Assembly: GCF_003054705.1 (NCBI RefSeq)
Contig: NZ_QAYX01000017.1
Span: 248,001-312,000, forward strand
From: Opitutus sp. ER46
GTDB taxonomy: Bacteria; Verrucomicrobiota; Verrucomicrobiia; Opitutales; Opitutaceae
Direction: 5' to 3'
Length of the DNA stretch: 64,000 nt
The position numbers and the translations under genes are program-made. The notes under the pieces are model-generated. The model saw only the letters and a list, made by a program, of their open reading frames with translations, searched no databases and was not told the origin of the DNA. Shown in pieces: positions 58,508-64,000 of the stretch. The stretch's first letter is position 1. The number at the start of each line of letters is the position of its first letter.

Positions 58508-59287
58508 CTAGGCGGCCGCGCCCCAGAGATCGCGCAATCGATCGCGGCTGTATTCCAGGAAGTGCCGGTCGCGCGCGAAGACCTCGAGCGTGATGGTGTT
58601 GTCGTAACCGCTCCCGCGCAGCACGCGCACCAGCGCGGCCAGGTCGATGTCGCCCATGCCGAGTGCGAGATGGAGGTCCGCGTGGCCACCGCGGTTGTCG
58701 TGGAGATGCACATGGGCCAGGCGGCCGGCAAAGTAGTGGATGAGTTCCGGCGCGGTGTTCTGCACGACCGAGAGGTTGCTGTGGCCGATGTCGAGATGGA
58801 GCCCCAGCCCGGGCACGCCGGCGAAGATCGGCGCGAGTTGGGTGACCGAGTTGAACCGCCCCGGCACGTTCTCGAGCATGATCCCGAGGCCGAGCGGCTC
58901 GGTGAACGCGGCAACCTCGGCAAGGGATTCGATGTTTCGCCGGACGATCGTCCCTTCCTCGATGAAGGGCGCGTGGCCGTCGGGGTGGATGTTCATCCAA
59001 CGGGCGCCGAGCTGAGCGAAGAACTCGGCCGCACGCTTGAGTTCATCGATGGCGGCCTGCCGCAGGCTGGGGAACGAGGACGCAATGGGCAGGTAGAAGG
59101 CGGTGTGGCCGATGACCCCGAGGTTCGCGTCGCGCAAGCGGGCGGCGACGTCGACCGACCGCAGTTTCCAGGTGGCGGCCGCCGGGGGCTCCAGCGTGAG
59201 ATCGATGAAGTCGAGGTGCAGCTCCGCCATCCATGCGATCTCGCGTTCCAACGCCTCCCCCGGGTTGTTCATGGCACCGATAAGCAT
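58508..59287 (-). CDS. Sugar phosphate isomerase/epimerase-like TIM-barrel protein (AP endonuclease family 2)
   Basis: This is a 259-aa xylose-isomerase-like TIM barrel. The metal-binding residues occur in order: NIHPDG (about 99-104), IMLENVPG, LHLDIGHSN and HVHLHDNRG, with a late ITLEVF. Family members isomerise sugars, epimerise inositol derivatives or act as endonuclease IV; this one lacks the DNA-binding loops of Nfo, so a sugar-type substrate is more likely. A strong ribosome-binding site AAGGAG (59292-59297 on the minus strand) just before ATG 59287 fixes the start. It also overlaps the stop of a short upstream frame. Confidence 0.83.
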   Translation of the reverse strand: MLIGAMNNPGEALEREIAWMAELHLDFIDLTLEPPAAATWKLRSVDVAARLRDANLGVIGHTAFYLPIASSFPSLRQAAIDELKRAAEFFAQLGARWMNIHPDGHAPFIEEGTIVRRNIESLAEVAAFTEPLGLGIMLENVPGRFNSVTQLAPIFAGVPGLGLHLDIGHSNLSVVQNTAPELIHYFAGRLAHVHLHDNRGGHADLHLALGMGDIDLAALVRVLRGSGYDNTITLEVFARDRHFLEYSRDRLRDLWGAAA

Positions 59288-59296
59288 GGCACTCCT

Positions 59297-59521
59297 TTAG
59301 CGTTCAAGGGGTTGGTCCTCGGGCTGGTGCGGGGCGAACCACGGCCGGGAGTCGAAGAGCCGGACGCGCTCCTCCTCGAGCCCTCGGGGGGCGTGCAGGT
59401 CGGGCACGGGCAGGGCGAACTGCTGGCGCACCCAGTCGGGGATCGCGAGGGCGCGGTCCGGGCACATCCAGTTGAAAACCGCCAGCACGCTGTGCAGCAG
59501 CGGCGATGCGTGGAGGTTTGG
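59297..59521 (-). pseudogene. Possible 3' remnant of a lost gene
   Basis: An open frame of 74 codons, with no good start codon, ends 10 bases before the isomerase start. It reads LLHSVLAVFNWMCPDRAL and ends FAPHQPEDQPLER. Its composition looks like the C-terminal part of a real protein (aromatic and mixed residues rather than Arg/Ala-rich noise), and the stop TAA fuses with the ribosome-binding site of the next gene as in a genuine operon. The 5' side is cut by a TGA and then by a strong GC hairpin. I do not recognise the family. Confidence 0.35.
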
Positions 59522-59537
59522 TCACGCCCCAGACCGA

Positions 59538-59570
59538 GCCCGGCCGGGACCGTTCCCGGCGGACCCGGGC
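59538..59570. other. Strong GC-rich nested hairpin
   Basis: GCCCGG (59538-59543) and CCGGGA (59544-59549) pair with TCCCGG (59554-59559) and CCGGGC (59565-59570), giving a 12-bp stem with a five-base bulge and a four-base loop. It lies where the short minus-strand frame breaks off. There is no T-run, so it is not a standard terminator. Confidence 0.45.
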
Positions 59571-59591
59571 AGGTGGCGTCGGTCGGCACGT

Positions 59592-59799
59592 TGCTGGTCG
59601 GAGAGTTACCAGCACCTGCTATTAGCAATGCTGTTAAGGGTGGGGGTCGCTTAAGGGCGAATCCGCCAATCCGATACGTTCACCAGGTCCCCCATCAGGT
59701 GGTGGATAGCATTTCAGGGCAGGATACTCAGGCCTGTCCCGCGAAAGGCACGGTAAGTCCCAACGCTCCCGGAGCGTCGACTGACCGTGCCTTTTTTTT
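59592..59799 (+). ncRNA. Candidate structured RNA ending in an intrinsic terminator
   Basis: The segment has nested base pairing on the plus strand. TGCTGGT/ACCAGCA forms hairpin 59592-59614. AATGCT (59627-59632) pairs with AGCATT (59708-59713), enclosing GGTGGGGG (59639-59646) with CCCCCATC (59689-59696) and an inner GGCG-AATC-CGCC (59656-59667). A separate GGGCAGG/CCTGTCC hairpin lies at 59717-59739. The terminator follows at once. There is no open reading frame of protein-like quality. It may be a small RNA or a leader that controls the chemotaxis operon by attenuation. It does not match tmRNA, 6S, SRP or RNase P signatures that I know. Confidence 0.4.
59744..59799 (+). terminator. Rho-independent terminator upstream of chemotaxis operon
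   Basis: AAAGGCACGGT (59744-59754) pairs perfectly with ACCGTGCCTTT (59784-59794), with inner AGTC/GACT and GCTC/GAGC pairings, followed by eight T residues (59792-59799). It ends only eight bases before the first possible start of the chemotaxis gene, so it must end an upstream RNA or act as an attenuator. Confidence 0.82.
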
Positions 59800-59806
59800 A
59801 TTCCCG

Positions 59807-61867
59807 TTGAATACCCTCAAGTTCCCATTTCCTCCAGCGACCTCGAATCCGGCTCCCGCCCCGGCGGAAACCGTCGAGGGGCGCGCGCCGGGCCGGCGTC
59901 CAGGCCAAGTCGGCGTCCGCCGGTGGGTCGCGGCGCGGGTGCGGGCATGGCAGGCGGGCGTGCGGCATGCGCTGGGGCGACTGCGGCGAGAAGGCAGGCG
60001 CGGCTGGGTGTTGCGGCCGAACGGGCAGGCGCTGCCGGAGCGCGTCGCGGCGCTGGCGGCCGGGGAACGAGACCTGCAGGGGCAATTGGCAGCGGTCGAA
60101 CACGCCTTTGTCGAAACCGGCGCCGGGCTGCAGGAGCAGGCCCGTCTGAGCGCCGAACTGGCGGCCATCGCCGGGCGGCTCAACGCCTTTACCGCGGCGC
60201 CCGAGGAGGCCAATCCGGTGCGCGCGGCCATCGCCACGGTCGGCGAGGCGCTGGCGGCCCTGGAGACCTTCCAGCAGGAAAGTGACGCCCTGGCGGACAA
60301 CCTGCGGCAGCAGTATCTGGAGATCACGCAGTTGCGGCAGCACGCGGGACGGCTGGAGCGCGCGATCGCGCCGCTGCGCATCGTCGACACGTTGTTCCGC
60401 ATCGAGGCGGCCACGCTGCCACCGGAAATGCAGGCCGCGTTTGCGGCGCTCACCGTGGAGATCGCGCAGCTCGACCGGCGGGTGCGCGAAACGTTCACGC
60501 ACCAGTTTTCCGCGCTCGGCGACACGCGGGACGCCATTGGCGCCGCGATCGGCCAGATCGATGCGCAACAGGCCAGCCAGCAGCGCGCAGTCCTCGAGCA
60601 AAGCGCGGCGATGCGGACCTCGATCGGCGCCCTCGAAAACGACATCAGCCGGCTGCGCCAGCGCGAGGAACGCGCCACCGCGCTCGTCCGCCGCATCGAT
60701 CAGGAAACCAACGCCATCATCGTGGGCCTGCAGTATCAGGACATCACGCGCCAGAAGCTCGAGCACGTGCTGGCGGCGCTGGCGGACCTGCCGCCGCGGG
60801 CCCGCGCGGAGACGCCTTCGGCCACCGCCTTCATCGGTCGGATGGCGCTGCTGCAGGCGACCCAACTCGCCGCCGTCGAGCAGGATCTCAGGACGGCGAT
60901 CGCCGGGATCGACTCGGGCCTGCGGGCGGTGCTCGCCGGGTTGGGCGAGGTGCAGGCCGAGGGCCTCGGCCGGGACGACTGTGCCGCGATCGGGCGGCAC
61001 GTGGGCGCGACCATTGACGCACTGCTGCGGATGCTCGCCGAGTTGCGCGTGCCGCTCGCGGGCCTGGCGGAGCAGTCGAAAGTCACCGCCCTGGCGGTGC
61101 GTTCGTTCGGGGGCGTGACGGCGGACTTGGGTGACACCATCCGCGAGCTGACCTGGAGCATCCGGCTCATCGCGCTGAACGCCCAGGTGCAGGCCGCGCA
61201 GGTGGCGCGTTGCGATGGTCTCGAGGTGCTGGCCCGGCACATCTACAGCCTGTCTGACGAGACCAGTTCGCTCGCGGAGGGGCTCGGCCGCGATCTTGCC
61301 GGGATGGGTGACCGTCTCGCACGGATCATTGGGCAGGCCGGCCGGCTGGAGGAGCAGAGTCTGGCGGCACATGACCGGATCACGGCGGCGGCCGGTCGGG
61401 AGGAACGGGCGCTGCAGGCGCAGCGTGCCGACGTGGTCGATGCCCTCGACCAGTTTCCCGCGCTGTTGGAGCGCACGCGGGCCGGCGCCGCCCAACTCCT
61501 CGAGCGGGCCGCCCTCGGCCGGGTTGATCAGGCCCCGTTGCGCACGCTGCAGGCCGGGCTGGAACAACTCGGGGAGTGGTGCCGGCAAGGTGCCCCAGAC
61601 GCGGCGGCGGACGCCAACGTGCGCGAGGAGTTCGCCGCCCTGGCGCAGCACTATACGATGGAGTCCGAACGCGTGGCGCATGAGGCCGCGTTGGAAGGGC
61701 GGGCAATCGATGCCCGGGCGCTCGGGTCAGGCATGGCCGTGGCGGGCGGAACGCGTCCGGTGCCAAGTCCGGATCCGGCCCCCACAACCATCCCGGCCGC
61801 CGCGACCTCCGCGGCCGCAGCGGTCCCTGCGTCCGCGGCGCTCGGCGACAACGTGGAACTCTTTTGA
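59807..61867 (+). CDS. Soluble methyl-accepting chemotaxis receptor-like coiled-coil protein
   Basis: This is an approximately 686-aa, almost entirely alpha-helical protein rich in Ala, Gln, Arg and Glu heptads. The segment ELTWSIRLIALNAQVQAAQ (here IRLIALNAQVQAAQ) resembles the receptor tip hairpin LLALNAAIEAAR that contacts CheA and CheW. An earlier LQYQDITRQKLEHVL resembles the CheZ/receptor helical motif. No membrane helix or HAMP domain is present, so it would be cytoplasmic. The C-terminus is an Ala/Pro tail ending VELF. The start is uncertain: TTG 59807 directly after the terminator, or a GTG near 59939. It is the first gene of a run with a STAS protein, CheY and CheA. Confidence 0.72.
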   Translation: MNTLKFPFPPATSNPAPAPAETVEGRAPGRRPGQVGVRRWVAARVRAWQAGVRHALGRLRREGRRGWVLRPNGQALPERVAALAAGERDLQGQLAAVEHAFVETGAGLQEQARLSAELAAIAGRLNAFTAAPEEANPVRAAIATVGEALAALETFQQESDALADNLRQQYLEITQLRQHAGRLERAIAPLRIVDTLFRIEAATLPPEMQAAFAALTVEIAQLDRRVRETFTHQFSALGDTRDAIGAAIGQIDAQQASQQRAVLEQSAAMRTSIGALENDISRLRQREERATALVRRIDQETNAIIVGLQYQDITRQKLEHVLAALADLPPRARAETPSATAFIGRMALLQATQLAAVEQDLRTAIAGIDSGLRAVLAGLGEVQAEGLGRDDCAAIGRHVGATIDALLRMLAELRVPLAGLAEQSKVTALAVRSFGGVTADLGDTIRELTWSIRLIALNAQVQAAQVARCDGLEVLARHIYSLSDETSSLAEGLGRDLAGMGDRLARIIGQAGRLEEQSLAAHDRITAAAGREERALQAQRADVVDALDQFPALLERTRAGAAQLLERAALGRVDQAPLRTLQAGLEQLGEWCRQGAPDAAADANVREEFAALAQHYTMESERVAHEAALEGRAIDARALGSGMAVAGGTRPVPSPDPAPTTIPAAATSAAAAVPASAALGDNVELF

Positions 61868-61871
61868 TCCC

Positions 61872-62201
61872 ATGAGCGCGATTCAGGCCCCCACTGCCGT
61901 CCCATCTTCCGGCGACGTCCCGACACCGCGGCTGGCCGCGGGAGCGGCGTTGACCATCTACACCGTCGAGGCCTTTGGCGCGGCGTGTCGGATCGAACTC
62001 CAGCGGCATCCCGCGCTGGTGATCGATCTCGGCGCCGTGACCCAGTGCGACACCCTCGGCGTGCAGGTGCTTTGCGCCGCCATGCGCAGCGCGTGGGCGC
62101 GCGGGCGCCTGCTCCGGCTCGCGGAACCGTCCCCGGCCGTGCGGCGCGCGGCGGCGGCGGTCGCGTGCGAGCGGATCCTCTTCTCGGAGGGGCAGTCATG
62201 A
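61872..62201 (+). CDS. STAS-domain protein (anti-sigma-antagonist-like)
   Basis: This is a 109-aa protein with the STAS fold core HPALVIDLGAVTQCDTLGVQVLCAAMRSA, abbreviated as VIDLGAVTQCDTLG. In regulated STAS proteins a Ser or Thr at the start of the second helix is phosphorylated; here Cys/Asp/Thr are at that position (QCDT), so Thr could serve. It starts four bases after the receptor-like gene stop and overlaps cheY by four bases (ATGA), so it belongs to the chemotaxis operon. Small STAS proteins next to CheA occur in several phyla, but their role in chemotaxis is not well established. Confidence 0.8.
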   Translation: MSAIQAPTAVPSSGDVPTPRLAAGAALTIYTVEAFGAACRIELQRHPALVIDLGAVTQCDTLGVQVLCAAMRSAWARGRLLRLAEPSPAVRRAAAAVACERILFSEGQS

Positions 62202-62563
62202 GCCGCACGATTCTCACGGTTGATGACTCGGCGAGCGTTCGGCAAATGGTGGCGCTGACCCTGAAGCGCGCCGGTTATGCGGTCGTAGAGGCCTGTGATG
62301 GCCGCGATGCGCTCGACAAATTGGCGGTGACGCCGGCCGACATGGTGGTGGCCGATCTCAATATGCCGCGACTCGATGGCATCGAACTCATCCGCCAGCT
62401 CCGCCAGGACCCGCGGTTCCGCTTCATCCCGATCATCATGCTCACGACCGAGAGCGAGGCGGCCAAGAAGCAGGCCGGTCGTGAGGCCGGTGCGACCGGC
62501 TGGATCGTGAAACCCTTCACCCCTGAGCAACTGGTGGCCGTCGTGGCCAAAGTGCTGCGCTGA
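62198..62563 (+). CDS. cheY: Chemotaxis response regulator CheY
   Basis: This is a 121-aa single receiver domain. It begins MSRTILTVDDSASVRQM, with the acidic pair Asp9-Asp10 and the phospho-acceptor Asp in VVADLNMPRLDG (residue 53). LTTESEAAKKQAGREAGATGWIVKPF carries the conserved Thr and Lys (shortened here to MLTTESE and WIVKPF). This TES-x-x-AKKQ pattern is typical of CheY proteins next to a CheA gene. GGAGG (62186-62190) precedes ATG 62198, which overlaps the STAS stop (ATGA). Phosphorylated CheY would bind the flagellar switch or another motility output. Confidence 0.95.
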   Translation: MSRTILTVDDSASVRQMVALTLKRAGYAVVEACDGRDALDKLAVTPADMVVADLNMPRLDGIELIRQLRQDPRFRFIPIIMLTTESEAAKKQAGREAGATGWIVKPFTPEQLVAVVAKVLR

Positions 62564-62568
62564 TTCCC

Positions 62569-64000
62569 ATGGACGCCTCCGATCCCACCCAAACCTTTCT
62601 CATCGAGGCGGCCGATCTGCTCGCGCAGGTCGAGGAAACCGTGCTCGAGATCGCGAATCGCCCCGACGATCGCGAGGCGATCAACCGGCTCTTTCGCGCG
62701 TTCCACACGATCAAGGGCTCCGGCGCGATGTTTGGTTTCGAGGCGGTGGCAAGCTTCACCCATCACGTCGAGACCGCGCTGGATCAGCTGCGGCAGGGAA
62801 CGATTGGCGTCTCGCCGGAGCTCGTGCGTCTGATCCTCGCCGCCCGTGACCATATCCAACGCCTGCTGGAGGCGGGTGCGGGGGAGGCGAGCAGCCCCGA
62901 CGAAGCGGGCGAGGCACTCGCGCGCGAGTTCACCGCGCTGCTCGCCGGCACCCCGGCTGCGCCGGTGGCGCAAACGGGCGTCGCCCCCGCGCCCGAACAC
63001 GGCGCGACGCAGACGTTCGACATTCATTTCCGGCCCGAACCGGGCATCGCGATGAGCGGGCTGGATCCCGCGGCGTTGCTCGCGGAATTGCAGACGCTTG
63101 GCCGGTGCGAGATCACCGCCGACACCGGCGCGGTTCCGGGCCTCGAGGAACTCAGTGCCACGAAATGCCACCTCGCCTGGGATATCCACCTGGTGACCGA
63201 TCGGGGGCTCAACGCCGTGCGCGACGTCTTCGTGTTCGCGGAGGATGGCGCCGAGCTCCGCATCACCGATGTCACCGAAACGATGGCGGCGCCCGTCGCC
63301 GCGCCCGCCACCACCGCGCCCGTGCCGGTGGATGACGCGGCTGCGTCTGCGACCGCCAATGGAGTGACACCCGACGATTCGCGGGGCAGCGCCGCCAGGG
63401 CCGCCCGCGACGCCGTCGTCCGCGTGCCGTCGGCGAAACTCGATCACCTGGTCAGCCTCGTCGGCGAACTCGTCATGAACGAGTCCCGGCTCTCCCAGGT
63501 GGCTTCGCGGCTCAACCAGGCAGACCTGGCCGGCCCGGTGGAGGCGATGGAGCGGCTGATCGCGGAGATGCGTGATGCCGTGCTGGGTATCCGCATGATG
63601 CCGATCGGCTCCACCTTCAGCCGGTTCAAGCGACTGGTGTATGATCTTTCGCATGACCTCGGCAAAGAGGTCGACCTGGTGACCGAGGGCGCCGAGACCG
63701 AGCTGGACAAGACCGTGCTCGATCAGCTCGCAGACCCGCTGGTCCACCTGATTCGGAACAGCATCGACCACGGCATCGGCACGCCGGGCGAGCGTGAGGC
63801 GCTGGGGCGTCCGCGGCGCGGCACCGTCCGGCTGACCGCCCGGCATGAGGGCTCGCACGTGGTGGTGACGGTGCAGGACGATGGCCGGGGCCTCGATCCC
63901 GCGCTGATCCGCGCCAAGGCCGTCGAAAAAGGTCTGATCGGCGCCGATGCAAACCTCTCCGAGGCGGAAATCTTTAACCTCATCTTCCTGCCGGGCTTCT
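62569..64000 (+). CDS. cheA: Chemotaxis histidine kinase CheA (5' part, runs off the window)
   Basis: The first 477 residues of CheA are present. The Hpt domain (1-115) has phospho-accepting His46 in FRAFHTIKGSGAMFGF. A linker and a P2-like region follow (about 140-235). The dimerisation domain (about 280-350) starts VRVPSAKLDHLVSLVGELV. The ATPase domain has the N-box LVHLIRNSIDHGIGTPGERE and G1-box DDGRGLDPALI. The ATPase end and the CheW-like domain lie beyond 64000. It starts six bases after the cheY stop. The frame is open throughout, with no stop codon. Confidence 0.95.
   Translation, partial: MDASDPTQTFLIEAADLLAQVEETVLEIANRPDDREAINRLFRAFHTIKGSGAMFGFEAVASFTHHVETALDQLRQGTIGVSPELVRLILAARDHIQRLLEAGAGEASSPDEAGEALAREFTALLAGTPAAPVAQTGVAPAPEHGATQTFDIHFRPEPGIAMSGLDPAALLAELQTLGRCEITADTGAVPGLEELSATKCHLAWDIHLVTDRGLNAVRDVFVFAEDGAELRITDVTETMAAPVAAPATTAPVPVDDAAASATANGVTPDDSRGSAARAARDAVVRVPSAKLDHLVSLVGELVMNESRLSQVASRLNQADLAGPVEAMERLIAEMRDAVLGIRMMPIGSTFSRFKRLVYDLSHDLGKEVDLVTEGAETELDKTVLDQLADPLVHLIRNSIDHGIGTPGEREALGRPRRGTVRLTARHEGSHVVVTVQDDGRGLDPALIRAKAVEKGLIGADANLSEAEIFNLIFLPGF

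Noticed and set aside
59592-59799. tmRNA, 6S RNA, SRP RNA or RNase P RNA
   Set aside because: No tRNA-like CCA end with a T-loop, no SRP GGAAGCAG-type loop, no RNase P GAGGAAAGTCC core and no 6S-type long central bubble were found.
58421-59806. N-terminal extension of the chemotaxis protein by more than 460 codons
   Set aside because: It reads antisense through the TIM-barrel isomerase gene and across a terminator, so the true start must lie after 59800.

Overview
The window reads as chromosome of a free-living, polysaccharide-degrading bacterium of the Verrucomicrobiota, most likely an Opitutaceae (Opitutus-like) relative. I infer this from the uniformly GC-rich DNA, a TonB-dependent receptor of the type common in that family, the many secreted glycoside hydrolases, the paralogous trehalose/glycogen genes and a RAYT transposase with its own repeat family. 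The taxonomy is an inference from gene content, not a search. About 40 protein genes fill nearly the whole window. No rRNA, tRNA or CRISPR array was seen.

Layout. (1) 1-6.1 kb: a DinB-type translesion polymerase, a large membrane hybrid histidine kinase translationally coupled to a receiver-kinase protein, and a small VOC protein. (2) 6.2-16.2 kb, minus strand: AraC-type regulator, GntR/LacI-type regulator, TonB-dependent receptor, GH33 sialidase-like enzyme and GH2 beta-galactosidase, which together look like one glycan-utilisation locus. (3) 16.3-25.8 kb, plus strand: a complete fructose-family PTS (EIIC, EIIB, and a fused HPr-EI-EIIA protein as in FryA), then a secreted GH38 alpha-mannosidase and a HupE/UreJ-like membrane protein. 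The AraC gene is divergent to it. (4) 25.8-29.8 kb: a small helical protein with its own terminator, a D,D-carboxypeptidase, a DUF4405 membrane protein and an OmpR-type two-component system. (5) 29.8-44.8 kb: an L-arabinose/L-fucose isomerase-like gene facing a plus-strand series of secreted GH2, sialate O-acetylesterase-like, GH42 and GH127 enzymes. This runs into a cytoplasmic cassette of RuBisCO-like protein, DUF1537 sugar-acid kinase, Asp/Glu-racemase-superfamily enzyme and a BASS-type transporter. (6) 44.9-46.8 kb: a RAYT transposase between two oppositely oriented clusters of short repeats. (7) 46.9-58.4 kb: glycogen/maltodextrin and trehalose enzymes (GlgX, two TreZ-like proteins, a GH15 enzyme and an amylo-1,6-glucosidase) with a thioredoxin-reductase-like gene. 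(8) 58.5-59.8 kb: a TIM-barrel sugar isomerase, a possible gene remnant and a strongly structured RNA-like segment with a terminator. (9) 59.8-64.0 kb: a chemotaxis operon (receptor-like coiled-coil protein, STAS protein, CheY and the start of CheA, which runs off the window).

How the parts fit. Regions 2, 3 and 5 each pair secreted depolymerising enzymes with uptake and intracellular processing. The most unusual is region 5. GH127, GH42 and GH2 would release L-arabinose and galactose from plant cell-wall glycans, and the isomerase would feed L-arabinose into metabolism. The RuBisCO-like/DUF1537 pair matches the decarboxylating branch known for D-apiose (3-oxo-isoapionate) catabolism. Here it is accompanied by a racemase-superfamily enzyme that keeps only one of the two catalytic cysteines and by a BASS transporter, while the known upstream apiose enzymes are absent from the window. 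I regard this cassette as the best candidate for an undescribed sugar-acid pathway. Many adjacent genes share an ATGA stop/start overlap, which supports the operon assignments.
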